Positions 45,530-53,672 of a stretch of 64,000 nucleotides of DNA are shown in pieces; position 1 is the stretch's first letter, and the number at the start of each line of letters is the position of its first letter. The notes beneath the pieces were generated by a model, which worked only from the letters and a program-made list of their open reading frames with translations, was not told the DNA's origin and did no database searches. The position numbers and the translations under genes were made by a program. Source of the stretch: Pseudomonas gozinkensis (GTDB lineage: Bacteria > Pseudomonadota > Gammaproteobacteria > Pseudomonadales > Pseudomonadaceae); the NCBI RefSeq assembly GCF_014863585.1, contig NZ_CP062253.1, positions 1,762,501 through 1,826,500 of the forward strand, in the 5' to 3' direction.

Positions 45530-46891
45530 ATGCCTGCAAGCCCCAATATTCTTCTTCAGACCGCCGCCCAGGCCAAGGCACTAGCTGCCTCGGCCAAATC
45601 ATCGGCAGTGGCCGCAGAGCCCGGGGACAAGGCCTCAAGTTTCGCTCAGGTGTTCGCCGATCAAGGCCCGAACAAGCCCTCCGTGACCGTCGACAATTCG
45701 GCAAAACCTGCTCGTGACAAGGATGCCGACAACAGCGGCAAGAAAGACCTCGGCGAGGATCAGTCTGCCGCCCCGGAACCCGCGGTTGCCGATAGCGGCA
45801 AAGCCTTGCCCGCCGACAAACCGGCGACGGCGGCAACGGACGACAAGACCACTACCGATGACGAAGCGACTGAAACCGTGCCGGCCCCCGTGGCTGATAC
45901 GGCGCCGGTGGACCCGGCGCTGGTAGCGGCGATAGAGCCGGTCGTCACGGCACCGGTGGTGGCCACGCCGGTCGTCGATACCGCCGCAAAACCGCAAGCC
46001 GATCAACCTGCCGTGGCGGTATTGCCGGGTATGGTCAAGGATCCGGCGCCGGCCACTGACCCGGCTTTCGATCCCGAGGCGGATCCGCTGGATGCGCTTC
46101 CTGCCGTGCGCATGGCCATGGAGCAGAGTGGTCACATTTCTGCCTCCAGCCAGTCTCAGCCCAAAGCCGCCCCGGCCCAGGCGCAGACTGACGGTGAATT
46201 GACCTCGGCGCAGAACTTCGCTGCCGGCATGGCCAGCATGCTCGATGTGCAGGCTGACAAGGACAGTACCAGCCAGGGTGGTGAAAAAGCGTTCAGCGGC
46301 CTGATCGATGACGGCCTGAAAGATTTGAAGACGGCCACCAGCGATACCCGTGTGGATGATTTCGCCAACCGTCTGGCGGCGCTGACCCAGGCGGCTACGC
46401 CGAAGACCGCCAACGCAGTGCCGGTGAACCAGCCGATTGCGATGCATCAGAACGGCTGGACCGAACAGGTAGTCAACCGGGTCATGTACCTGTCGAGCAA
46501 CAACCTGAAGGCGGCTGACATCCAGTTGCAGCCAGCGGAGCTGGGACGTCTGGATATCCGGGTGAACATGGTGCCGGACCAGCAGACCCAGGTGACCTTC
46601 ATGAGTGCTCATCCGAGTGTGCGTGAAGCCCTCGACAGCCAGATGCATCGCCTGCGCGACATGTTCAACCAGCAAGGCATGGGGCAGGTCGACGTCAATG
46701 TTTCCGACCAGAACCGTGGCTGGCAGGGCCAGGGTCAGGAGCAGGCACAGCAGGGGCAGGGCGGTCGCACCAGTGCTGCCGGCGGTCGCCTGGATTCGTC
46801 TGAAGAAGAGCTGACGCCGGCGGCCGTGGCTGAAGCGGCGGCCACCGCCACTCACGTGATCGGCTCCAGCGCCGTCGACTACTACGCCTGA
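45530..46891 (+). CDS. fliK: Flagellar hook-length control protein FliK
   Basis: 453 residues. FliK measures hook length and switches export specificity through FlhB. The N-terminal two thirds (to about 300) are a low-complexity ruler rich in Ala, Pro, Asp and Thr, poorly conserved between species. The C-terminal Flg_hook domain is about 320-400 and contains LSSNNLKAADIQLQPAELGRLDIRVNMVPDQQTQVTFMSAHPSVREALDSQMHRLRDMF. The tail is Gln/Gly-rich and ends in SSAVDYYA. Identification rests on the C-terminal domain and location before fliL. Confidence 0.93.
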   Translation: MPASPNILLQTAAQAKALAASAKSSAVAAEPGDKASSFAQVFADQGPNKPSVTVDNSAKPARDKDADNSGKKDLGEDQSAAPEPAVADSGKALPADKPATAATDDKTTTDDEATETVPAPVADTAPVDPALVAAIEPVVTAPVVATPVVDTAAKPQADQPAVAVLPGMVKDPAPATDPAFDPEADPLDALPAVRMAMEQSGHISASSQSQPKAAPAQAQTDGELTSAQNFAAGMASMLDVQADKDSTSQGGEKAFSGLIDDGLKDLKTATSDTRVDDFANRLAALTQAATPKTANAVPVNQPIAMHQNGWTEQVVNRVMYLSSNNLKAADIQLQPAELGRLDIRVNMVPDQQTQVTFMSAHPSVREALDSQMHRLRDMFNQQGMGQVDVNVSDQNRGWQGQGQEQAQQGQGGRTSAAGGRLDSSEEELTPAAVAEAAATATHVIGSSAVDYYA

Positions 46892-46908
46892 TATACGAGG
46901 CAAATTAC

Positions 46909-47000
46909 CTGTGGGAGCGAGCTTGCTCGCGAAGGCTTTTTGACGAACAACACCTGTGTTGAATGTTAAACCGCTTTCGCGAGCAAGCTCGCTCCCACAG
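46909..47000. repeat. REP doublet (REPIN) between fliK and fliL
   Basis: Two inverted 25-bp copies of a REP palindrome, 46909-46933 and 46976-47000, share GGGAGCGAGCTTGCTCGCGA and flank a 42-base spacer. This is the mobile REPIN form common in P. fluorescens genomes. As RNA it would form a long hairpin and may protect or end the fliK transcript. Confidence 0.9.
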
Positions 47001-47037
47001 TTGTTTGCGCTGCCCCTCTCTACCCCTCCGACACTTC

Positions 47038-47053
47038 TGGCATAACACTTGCT
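47038..47053 (+). promoter_or_regulatory. sigma54 promoter of the fliL operon
   Basis: TGGCATAACACTTGCT fits the sigma54 pattern with perfect TTGCT and GG/GC spacing, 51 bases before fliL and directly after the REP doublet. Confidence 0.85.
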
Positions 47054-47103
47054 CTTGCCTTGCCGTGCGACTGTGAAAACCCGATTAGTGACGGATTATT
47101 GGC

Positions 47104-47607
47104 ATGGCGAAGAGCGAAGCTGCAGCAGTAAAAGACCCCGCAACCAAAGGCAAACTCAAGCTGATCATCATGATCGTGCTGGGGCTGTTGCTGGCGATCG
47201 GCACGTCCGTGGGGGCGACCTGGTTCTTCATGCACAGTGCCCAGAGCAAGCCTGAGGCGGCCGCCGAAGCGGCCCCGGTCGGCAAGCAAGCGGCGATTTT
47301 CGAGCCGATGGCGCCGGCCTTCGTGGCCAACTACAACCAGAACGGCCGTCAGCGCTACATGCAGGTGAGCATCACCATGCTGGCGCGCAATCAGGCTGAT
47401 CTGGAAGCGCTCAAAGTGCACATGCCAGTGATCCGCAATAACCTGGTGATGCTCTTCTCCGGTCAGGATTTCGCCACGCTGGCGACCCCGGTCGGTCAAG
47501 AGATGTTGCGCCAGAAGGCCACAGCCAGCGTCCAGGAAGTGGCGCAGAAAGAGCTGGGCAAAGTGGTGATCGAACAGTTGCTTTTCACTAATTTCGTACT
47601 GCAGTAG
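47104..47607 (+). CDS. fliL: Flagellar basal body-associated protein FliL
   Basis: 167 residues with one membrane segment (about 18-42, LKLIIMIVLGLLLAIGTSVGATWFF) and a periplasmic stomatin-like domain (about 75-167). FliL encircles the stator units and supports torque. RQRYMQVSITMLARNQADLEALKVHMPVIRNNLVMLFSGQ is characteristic. It is the first gene of fliLMNOPQR-flhB. Confidence 0.95.
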   Translation: MAKSEAAAVKDPATKGKLKLIIMIVLGLLLAIGTSVGATWFFMHSAQSKPEAAAEAAPVGKQAAIFEPMAPAFVANYNQNGRQRYMQVSITMLARNQADLEALKVHMPVIRNNLVMLFSGQDFATLATPVGQEMLRQKATASVQEVAQKELGKVVIEQLLFTNFVLQ

Positions 47608-47616
47608 GAACACGAC

Positions 47617-48585
47617 ATGGCCGTGCAGGATCTGCTGTCCCAGGATGAAATCGACGCGCTGTTGCATGGCGTCGACGATGGTCTGGTACAGACCGATAAC
47701 GCTGCCGAACCCGGCAGTGTCAAAAGCTACGACCTGACCAGCCAGGATCGCATCGTCCGTGGACGCATGCCGACTCTGGAAATGATCAACGAGCGTTTTG
47801 CCCGCTACACCCGCATCAGCATGTTCAACATGCTGCGCCGCTCGGCGGACGTTGCCGTCGGTGGCGTGCAGGTGATGAAGTTCGGCGAATACGTGCACTC
47901 GCTGTACGTGCCGACCAGCCTCAACCTGGTCAAGATCAAACCCCTGCGCGGCACCGCGCTGTTCATCCTCGACGCCAAACTGGTGTTCAAACTGGTGGAC
48001 AACTTCTTCGGCGGCGATGGCCGTCACGCCAAGATCGAAGGGCGTGAATTCACCCCGACCGAATTGCGTGTAGTACGCATGGTGCTGGAGCAGGCGTTCG
48101 TCGATTTGAAAGAAGCCTGGCAGGCGATCATGGAAGTCAACTTCGAGTACATCAACTCGGAAGTGAACCCGGCCATGGCCAACATCGTCGGCCCGAGCGA
48201 AGCGATCGTGGTCTCCACGTTCCACATCGAACTCGACGGCGGTGGCGGTGATCTGCACGTGACCATGCCGTACTCGATGATCGAGCCGGTGCGCGAAATG
48301 CTCGACGCCGGTTTCCAGTCGGACCTCGACGACCAGGACGAGCGCTGGGTCAACGCCCTGCGCCAGGACGTGCTGGATGTCGACGTACCGATCGGTGCCA
48401 CCGTGGCCCGTCGTCAGCTGAAACTGCGCGACATCCTGCACATGCAGCCGGGTGACGTGATCCCGGTCGAGATGCCGGAAGACATGATCATGCGCGCCAA
48501 CGGCGTGCCGGCCTTCAAGGTCAAGATGGGCTCGCACAAAGGCAACCTCGCGTTGCAGGTGATCGAGCCGATCGAGCGCCGCTGA
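47617..48585 (+). CDS. fliM: Flagellar motor switch protein FliM
   Basis: 322 residues. The N-terminal LLSQDEIDALLHGVDDG (residues 6-22) holds the EIDALL motif that binds phospho-CheY. The CheC-like middle domain includes YTRISMFNMLRRSADVAVGGVQVMKFGEYVHSL and GGDGRHAKIEGREFTPTELRVV. The C-terminal SpoA domain (KLRDILHMQPGDVIPVEMPEDMIMRANGVPAFKVKMGSHKGNLALQVIEPI) pairs with FliN in the C ring. Ribosome site AGGAACACG precedes the ATG. Confidence 0.97.
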   Translation: MAVQDLLSQDEIDALLHGVDDGLVQTDNAAEPGSVKSYDLTSQDRIVRGRMPTLEMINERFARYTRISMFNMLRRSADVAVGGVQVMKFGEYVHSLYVPTSLNLVKIKPLRGTALFILDAKLVFKLVDNFFGGDGRHAKIEGREFTPTELRVVRMVLEQAFVDLKEAWQAIMEVNFEYINSEVNPAMANIVGPSEAIVVSTFHIELDGGGGDLHVTMPYSMIEPVREMLDAGFQSDLDDQDERWVNALRQDVLDVDVPIGATVARRQLKLRDILHMQPGDVIPVEMPEDMIMRANGVPAFKVKMGSHKGNLALQVIEPIERR

Positions 48586-48641
48586 AGCGGCGCAACATCC
48601 CTTACGCATTTAACTGAATTGTTGCCCGCCGAGGACAAATG

Positions 48642-49100
48642 ATGAACGACGATATGAACGCCCAGGACGACCAGGCACTGGCCGATGAATGGGCTGCCGC
48701 CCTGGAGGAAACCGGTGAAGCCGGGCAGGCCGACATCGACGCGCTGCTGGCTGCCGACGCTGGTGTTTCGGGCTCCAACCGCCTGCCGATGGAAGAGTTT
48801 GGCAGCGTGCCGAAGAACAACGACCCGGTGACCCTCGATGGTCCGAACCTGGACGTGATCCTCGACATCCCGGTGTCGATCTCGATGGAAGTGGGCAGCA
48901 CCGACATCAACATCCGCAACCTGCTGCAACTCAACCAGGGTTCGGTGATCGAGCTTGATCGTCTGGCCGGCGAGCCGCTGGACGTACTGGTCAACGGTAC
49001 CCTGATCGCTCACGGTGAAGTGGTCGTGGTCAACGAAAAGTTCGGCATCCGTCTGACTGACGTGATCAGCCCGAGCGAACGCATCAAGAAGCTGCGCTGA
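48642..49100 (+). CDS. fliN: Flagellar motor switch protein FliN
   Basis: 152 residues from the ATG at 48642; an ATG immediately before it (48639) is possible but closer to GAGGA. The acidic N-terminal part (QALADEWAAALEETGEAGQADIDALL) is typical of Pseudomonas FliN and is longer than in enterics. The C-terminal SpoA domain (LDVILDIPVSISMEVGSTDINIRNLLQLNQGSVIELDRLAGEPLDVLVNGTLIAHGEVVVVNEKFGIRLTDVISP) forms the base of the C ring. Confidence 0.97.
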   Translation: MNDDMNAQDDQALADEWAAALEETGEAGQADIDALLAADAGVSGSNRLPMEEFGSVPKNNDPVTLDGPNLDVILDIPVSISMEVGSTDINIRNLLQLNQGSVIELDRLAGEPLDVLVNGTLIAHGEVVVVNEKFGIRLTDVISPSERIKKLR

Positions 49101-49559
49101 GTGAAAAAGGTTCTGGGTGCTTTGTTCGGTCTGGCACTGGCGTTGCCGTTCAGCGTGCTGGCGGCCGAGCCGGTGGCGACTACGGCAGCGGTTGCTGCGC
49201 CGGCCGTCAACAGTGGCGTGGCGGGTCAGCTGACGCAACTGGTGCTGGGGCTGTTGCTGGTGCTGGGGCTGATCTTCTTCCTCGCCTGGCTGTTGCGCCG
49301 GGTGCAGCAGGCCGGTCCCGCCGGCAAGGGCCAGGTGATCGAGTTGATCGGTTCCCGTGCGCTCGGGCCGCGTGATCGTCTGATGCTGGTGCAAGTCGGC
49401 AACGAGCAGATCCTGCTCGGTCTCAGCCCCGGAACCATCACTGCGTTGCACGTGCTCAAAGAGCCGGTCGAGGTGCCGAGCACCGCCGACAAAGCGACTC
49501 CGGAATTTGCCCAGCATCTGTTGAAGATCCTCGGCAAGGATCAGAAGGATAAGAAGTAA
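49101..49559 (+). CDS. fliO: Flagellar biosynthesis protein FliO
   Basis: 152 residues starting at a GTG directly after the fliN stop. A signal-like hydrophobic N-terminus ([18 protein letters not shown]) is followed by a single membrane segment (about 47-66, [19 protein letters not shown]). The cytoplasmic domain has the FliO signature [31 protein letters not shown]. FliO helps assemble the FliP complex of the export gate. The stop overlaps fliP by one base. Confidence 0.94.
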   Translation: MKKVLGALFGLALALPFSVLAAEPVATTAAVAAPAVNSGVAGQLTQLVLGLLLVLGLIFFLAWLLRRVQQAGPAGKGQVIELIGSRALGPRDRLMLVQVGNEQILLGLSPGTITALHVLKEPVEVPSTADKATPEFAQHLLKILGKDQKDKK

Positions 49560-50317
49560 TGGGTGCGTTGCGCATCGTCTTGACCCTGGCCTTGATGTTG
49601 GCCGCGCCGCTGGCATTGGCCGCCGATCCGTTGTCGATCCCGGCGATCACTCTGGGCACCAACGCCGAGGGCGCGCAGGAGTATTCGGTCAGCCTGCAGA
49701 TCCTGCTGATCATGACGGCGCTGAGCTTTATTCCGGCCGCCGTCATCCTGATGACCAGTTTCACCCGGATCATCATCGTCTTCTCGATCCTGCGTCAGGC
49801 CCTTGGCCTGCAGCAGACCCCGTCGAACCAGATTCTCACCGGCATGGCGCTGTTCCTGACGCTGTTCATCATGGCGCCGGTATTCGATCGCGTGAACAAC
49901 GATGCCTTGCAGCCGTACCTCGCGGAAAAGCTCACGGCCCAGCAAGCGGTGGAAAAGGCTCAGGTGCCGATCAAGGACTTCATGCTCGCCCAGACCCGCT
50001 CCAGCGATCTTGAGCTGTTCATGCGCCTGTCCAAGCGCACCGACATCGCGACGCCGGATCAGGCGCCGCTGACGATTCTGGTGCCGGCGTTCGTGACGTC
50101 CGAGCTGAAGACCGCATTCCAGATCGGCTTCATGATCTTCATCCCGTTCCTGATCATTGACCTTGTGGTCGCGAGCGTGCTGATGGCGATGGGTATGATG
50201 ATGCTGTCGCCGCTGATCATTTCCCTGCCGTTCAAAATCATGCTGTTCGTGCTGGTGGATGGCTGGGCGCTGATCATTGGCACCCTGGCCAGCAGTTTCG
50301 GAGGTGTATCGCCATGA
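49559..50317 (+). CDS. fliP: Flagellar export gate protein FliP
   Basis: 252 residues with a cleavable signal peptide (about 1-21, ending ALAA) and four membrane segments. [49 protein letters not shown] is the family hallmark. FliP with FliQ and FliR forms the export channel. Overlaps fliQ by 4 bases. Confidence 0.97.
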   Translation: MGALRIVLTLALMLAAPLALAADPLSIPAITLGTNAEGAQEYSVSLQILLIMTALSFIPAAVILMTSFTRIIIVFSILRQALGLQQTPSNQILTGMALFLTLFIMAPVFDRVNNDALQPYLAEKLTAQQAVEKAQVPIKDFMLAQTRSSDLELFMRLSKRTDIATPDQAPLTILVPAFVTSELKTAFQIGFMIFIPFLIIDLVVASVLMAMGMMMLSPLIISLPFKIMLFVLVDGWALIIGTLASSFGGVSP

Positions 50318-50583
50318 CGCCAGAAGTAGCGGTCGACATCTTTCGCGAGGCCCTGTGGCTGACCACCATGATGGTGGCGATCCTGGTGGTCCCGAGCCTG
50401 TTGGTGGGTCTGGTGGTGTCGATGTTCCAGGCCGCCACTCAGATCAACGAACAGACCCTGAGCTTCCTGCCGCGTCTGCTGGTGATGCTGGTGACGCTGA
50501 TCGTCGCCGGCCCGTGGCTGGTGCAGACGTTCATGGAATACATCACTCAGTTGTACAAAAACATTCCGATGGTCATCGGCTAA
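50314..50583 (+). CDS. fliQ: Flagellar export gate protein FliQ
   Basis: 89 residues, two membrane helices ([24 protein letters not shown] and [23 protein letters not shown]) separated by the ATQINEQT segment. Length and hairpin layout are standard. It starts at an ATG overlapping fliP (ATGA). Confidence 0.97.
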   Translation: MTPEVAVDIFREALWLTTMMVAILVVPSLLVGLVVSMFQAATQINEQTLSFLPRLLVMLVTLIVAGPWLVQTFMEYITQLYKNIPMVIG

Positions 50584-50586
50584 GCC

Positions 50587-51372
50587 ATGCAATCGCTGCT
50601 TCAGCTGACCGACACCCAGATCAGTACCTGGGTGGCGACGTTCATGCTGCCGCTGTTTCGCGTCGCCTCGATGTTGATGGTGATGCCGGTCTTCGGTACT
50701 ACGCTGGTGCCCCGGCGTATCCGCCTGTACTTCGCCTTCGCGATCACCGTGGTGATCACGCCCAACCTGCCGCCGATGCCGGCCGTCAGCCCTCTGGACC
50801 TCAGCGGTCTGCTGCTGATCGCCGAGCAGATTCTGGTCGGAGCGGTGCTGGGCTTCTCTCTGCAATTGTTCTTTCAGGCTTTCGTGGTGGCGGGGCAGAT
50901 CGTCGCGATCCAGATGGGCATGGGCTTCGCGTCGATGATCGACCCTACCAACGGCGTGTCGGTGGCGGTGATCGGGCAGTTCTTCACGATGCTGGTGACC
51001 TTGCTGTTCCTGTCGATGAACGGGCACCTGGTGGTCTTCGAAGTGCTCACCGAAAGCTTCACCACGCTGCCGGTCGGCGGTGGGTTGATGACCACGCATT
51101 ATTGGGAACTGGCCGGCAAACTCGGCTGGGTATTGGGCGCCGCGTTGTTGCTGGTGCTGCCGGCGATCACCGCGCTGCTGGTGGTCAACATCGCCTTGGG
51201 CGTGATGACCCGCGCCGCACCACAGCTCAACATTTTCTCCATCGGTTTTCCGCTGACTCTGGTGCTCGGCCTGTTCTTCGTCTGGGTCGGTCTGGCGGAC
51301 ATTCTCAATCAGTATCAACCGCTGGCCTCCGAGGCTTTGCAGTTTTTACGCGAACTGGCAAAGGCGCGCTGA
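50587..51372 (+). CDS. fliR: Flagellar export gate protein FliR
   Basis: 261 residues with about six membrane segments. Family segments include RVASMLMVMPVFGTTLVPRRIRLYFAFAITVVITPNLP, QIVAIQMGMGFASMIDPTNGVSVAVIGQF and LVVNIALGVMTRAAPQLNIFSIGFPLTLVLGLF. It completes the FliPQR channel and sits 3 bases ahead of flhB. Confidence 0.97.
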   Translation: MQSLLQLTDTQISTWVATFMLPLFRVASMLMVMPVFGTTLVPRRIRLYFAFAITVVITPNLPPMPAVSPLDLSGLLLIAEQILVGAVLGFSLQLFFQAFVVAGQIVAIQMGMGFASMIDPTNGVSVAVIGQFFTMLVTLLFLSMNGHLVVFEVLTESFTTLPVGGGLMTTHYWELAGKLGWVLGAALLLVLPAITALLVVNIALGVMTRAAPQLNIFSIGFPLTLVLGLFFVWVGLADILNQYQPLASEALQFLRELAKAR

Positions 51373-51375
51373 GTC

Positions 51376-52515
51376 ATGGCTGAGAGCGAGAGCGGTCAGG
51401 ACAAAACAGAAGACCCCACGGAGAAACGCAAGAAGGACTCCCGGGAAAAGGGTGAGATTGCGCGCTCCAAGGAGCTCAACACGCTGGCGATCATGCTCGC
51501 CGGCTCTGCCGCGCTGCTGATTTTCGGCGGGATGCTGGCGCAGGAATTGATGGAGTTGATGCGCCAGAACTTCACGTTGTCGCGGGAAGTGATCATGGAC
51601 GAGCGCTCCATGGCGACGTTCCTGATGAGCTCTGGATTGCAGGCGCTGCTGGCGATCCAGCCAATCATGATCACCCTGTTGCTGGCCGCTTTCCTCGGGC
51701 CGATCGCGCTGGGTGGCTGGCTGTTCGCCGCCGGTTCGCTGGCGCCCAAGTTCAGCCGGATGAACCCGGCGGCGGGTCTCAAGCGGATGTTTTCGATGAA
51801 GTCTGTGATCGAGCTGCTCAAGGCGCTGGCCAAGTTTCTGATCACCTTGGGTGTGGCGCTGGTGGTGCTCAATTCGGATATCGACGACCTGCTGCGCATC
51901 GCCCACGAGCCGCTGGACCGGGCGATCATTCACAGCTTGCAGCTGGTGGGCTGGAGTTCTCTGTGGCTGGCGTGCGGGTTGATCATCATCGCGGCCGTCG
52001 ACGTGCCCGTGCAGATCTGGGAGAGCATCAAGAAGCTCAAGATGACCAAGCAGGAGGTGCGCGACGAGCACAAGGATCAGGAAGGGCGGCCGGAGGTCAA
52101 GCAGCGCATTCGTCAGGTCCAGCGCGAGATGTCGCAGCGCCGGATGATGGCGGCGATTCCGGATGCCGACGTGGTCATCACCAACCCGACCCACTACGCC
52201 GTGGCGCTCAAGTACGACGCCGAGAAGGGCGGCGCGCCGATGCTGCTGGCCAAGGGCAGCGACTTCCTGGCGCTGAAGATCCGCGAAATCGCGGTGGCCA
52301 ACAACGTCATGCTGCTCGAATCGCCGGCCCTGGCGCGTTCGATCTATTACTCCACGGAGCTGGAAGAAGAAATCCCCGGCGGCCTGTACCTGGCGGTCGC
52401 TCAGGTCCTGGCCTACGTCTACCAGATCCGCCAGCACCGCGCGGGCAAGGGCAAGTTCCCGGAACCGCTCAAGGACGATCTGCCGATCCCGCCGGATCTG
52501 CGGCGCGATTCCTGA
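51376..52515 (+). CDS. flhB: Flagellar export switch protein FlhB
   Basis: 379 residues. Four membrane segments in the first 210 residues follow the N-terminal DKTEDPTEKRKKDSREKGEIARSKEL. The cytoplasmic domain carries the autocleavage site Asn270-Pro-Thr-His in VVITNPTHYAVALKY. Cleavage there, prompted by FliK, switches export from hook to filament subunits. It is the last gene of the fliL operon and is followed by a terminator. Confidence 0.97.
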   Translation: MAESESGQDKTEDPTEKRKKDSREKGEIARSKELNTLAIMLAGSAALLIFGGMLAQELMELMRQNFTLSREVIMDERSMATFLMSSGLQALLAIQPIMITLLLAAFLGPIALGGWLFAAGSLAPKFSRMNPAAGLKRMFSMKSVIELLKALAKFLITLGVALVVLNSDIDDLLRIAHEPLDRAIIHSLQLVGWSSLWLACGLIIIAAVDVPVQIWESIKKLKMTKQEVRDEHKDQEGRPEVKQRIRQVQREMSQRRMMAAIPDADVVITNPTHYAVALKYDAEKGGAPMLLAKGSDFLALKIREIAVANNVMLLESPALARSIYYSTELEEEIPGGLYLAVAQVLAYVYQIRQHRAGKGKFPEPLKDDLPIPPDLRRDS

Positions 52516-52527
52516 TTCTGATGAAAC

Positions 52528-52567
52528 AAAAAAACCGCCATCCGGTTGAACCTGATGGCGGTTTTTT
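52528..52567 (+). terminator. Terminator after flhB
   Basis: A stem AAAAAACCGCCATC / GATGGCGGTTTTTT around a CGGTTGAACCT loop ends in Ts at 52562-52567. The A-run on the left arm would let it serve the reverse strand as well. Confidence 0.93.
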
Positions 52568-52600
52568 CATACCCGATGACCTGTGTTGCTTGAGAGGCCG

Positions 52601-52707
52601 CCTTCGCGGGCAAGTCGAATCGTCGCACCGCCGCTCCCACAGGTTTGGCGTCGCTCGGGAGATACGAGCACGCCACAAATCACTGTGGGAGCGAGCTTGC
52701 TCGCGAA
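52601..52707. repeat. REP sequences downstream of flhB
   Basis: A full REP copy of the fliK-fliL type (CTGTGGGAGCGAGCTTGCTC and onward) lies at 52683-52707. An inverted, diverged partner (CCTTCGCGGGCAAGTCGAAT through CCGCTCCCACAG) lies at 52601-52642, so this is probably a mixed or decayed REPIN. The rest of 52568-52740 shows no gene. Confidence 0.8.
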
Positions 52708-52740
52708 GGCGTCAGCCGCCACGGCGCATCACTCAAGCCT

Positions 52741-53115
52741 TTACGCGCAAGTCTGCGACTGCGGTATTTCCAGATTATCCAGCACCCGATTCACTGCCAG
52801 CTCACCGAGCATGATCAGTTGCGCAATTCCCACCAGCGTCCTGCGCTGCGAGGCGGGCATGAGATGGGTGAAGTCATTGACGATGGTTCTGGCTGAAGCC
52901 AGGGTTTCGCAGGCATCGGCCAGCAGCTCTTCGTTTTTGAAGTCCGCGGTGACGGCGTACATTCTGCGGTTTTTGCGCGGTGGTGGCGTGGAGCCGGGCG
53001 GACAGAGATAGTGATCGAGGGCGCGGTCGGCGGCTTCGTGAAGCTTTCTGGAATCGGGGGATTCGTAGGGCGAGGCGGGGTCGGTTTCGGGTGGATTGGG
53101 TGTGGGTTTGATCAT
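52741..53115 (-). CDS. DUF6124 family protein, function unknown
   Basis: 124 residues on the reverse strand. The N-terminus is Pro/Asp/Ser-rich (IKPTPNPPETDP), followed by a helical part (LHEAADRALDHYL), a basic patch (PPPRKNRRMYAV) and a C-terminal helical bundle with LADACETLASARTIVNDFTHLMPASQRRTLVGIAQLIMLGELAVNRVLD. I recognise this as the DUF6124 type seen in Pseudomonas; no activity is known to me. A GGAG ribosome site (53126-53122) lies inside a possible hairpin. It interrupts the flagellar gene order and reads against it. Confidence 0.78.
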   Translation of the reverse strand: MIKPTPNPPETDPASPYESPDSRKLHEAADRALDHYLCPPGSTPPPRKNRRMYAVTADFKNEELLADACETLASARTIVNDFTHLMPASQRRTLVGIAQLIMLGELAVNRVLDNLEIPQSQTCA

Positions 53116-53121
53116 GGTGAA

Positions 53122-53139
53122 GCTCCTGAGTTATGGAGC
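53122..53139 (-). promoter_or_regulatory. Hairpin hiding the ribosome site of the DUF6124 gene
   Basis: On the reverse strand GCTCC (53139-53135) can pair with GGAGC (53126-53122), which contains the GGAG ribosome site 7 bases before the ATG. The loop is 8 bases. Such an arrangement could throttle translation, but the stem is only 5 bp. Confidence 0.4.
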
Positions 53140-53200
53140 CACTCTCGCCTGTCGCTAAACAAGTGAAGGTGGCAGCTGTACGCAGGTTAGCGAACCGGTC

Positions 53201-53479
53201 TCAGGCACCCCGGTAGACCCGAAGGTCTCCCGCATACAGCCGCCATAACGTAATTGCGGACGAAGAGTCCCGCAACGAAGTCATGAACGCTGATGCACTG
53301 AGATAGTCCGAGTCGCTAAACCCGATCGCTGATTCGTCAGCGACCGACCCACAATAGAACCCGACCCCACAGCGCACAAGCCGGCGGATTCTGGCGTGGC
53401 TGTAGGCAATCACGCAAGGATTCGTAGCCTTCAAGGCGTGTCTGGAGGTGTCTTTTAAACACCAGAGTTTAAAAGGCAC
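53201..53479 (-). CDS. Uncertain small ORF or structured leader RNA upstream of DUF6124
   Basis: A 92-codon frame from a GTG at 53479, 85 bases upstream of the DUF6124 gene on the same strand. The product (FYCGSVADESAIGFSDSDYLSASAFMTSL, ending LRVYRGA) matches no family I know. Two tight hairpins fall inside it: AGACC-TTCG-GGTCT (53228-53215) and TCGCTGA-CGAA-TCAGCGA (53343-53326). That is easier to explain as a structured RNA leader than as a protein. No good ribosome site is visible before the GTG. Either reading is possible; a translated leader with regulatory structure would fit both. Confidence 0.35.
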   Translation of the reverse strand: MPFKLWCLKDTSRHALKATNPCVIAYSHARIRRLVRCGVGFYCGSVADESAIGFSDSDYLSASAFMTSLRDSSSAITLWRLYAGDLRVYRGA

Positions 53480-53524
53480 TTTTAACGGGTAAAGGGATAC
53501 GTACCCTTTTTCCCTGTGCCTTTT
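53471..53524. repeat. Nested inverted repeat between the divergent units
   Basis: Outer arms AAAAGGCAC (53471-53479) and GTGCCTTTT (53516-53524) match over 9 bp. An inner pair, AAAGGG / CCCTTT, around ATACGTA gives a second stem. Together they can form a long two-tier hairpin at the start of the reverse-strand leader, or an operator-like cruciform. Confidence 0.6.
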
Positions 53525-53541
53525 ATCTGAAAAAAATCATT

Positions 53542-53561
53542 ACCTGTCAGATCTGACAGTA
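53542..53561. promoter_or_regulatory. lux-box-like palindrome
   Basis: CTGTCAGATCTGACAG (53544-53559) is a perfect 16-bp palindrome. With its flanks it reads ACCTGTCAGATCTGACAGTA, close to LuxR-family sites such as the las box ACCTGCCAGTTCTGGCAGGT. It lies between the reverse-strand DUF6124 unit and the forward gene at 53673. A CCTATAAA element (53584-53591) downstream on the + strand could be a -10. Confidence 0.6.
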
Positions 53562-53672
53562 GACAACCATTGCCCTCTGGCGCCCTATAAACCCGGCACT
53601 CTTGCTGTCATGAACTCGCGTCCCGTGAGTGTGGCGGCTGACGATTCTTTCATTGGAAGTCGGGGATTTATC

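Noticed and set aside
46909..47000. Possible CRISPR repeats
   Set aside because: Only two inverted copies with one spacer; they match the Pseudomonas REP family.
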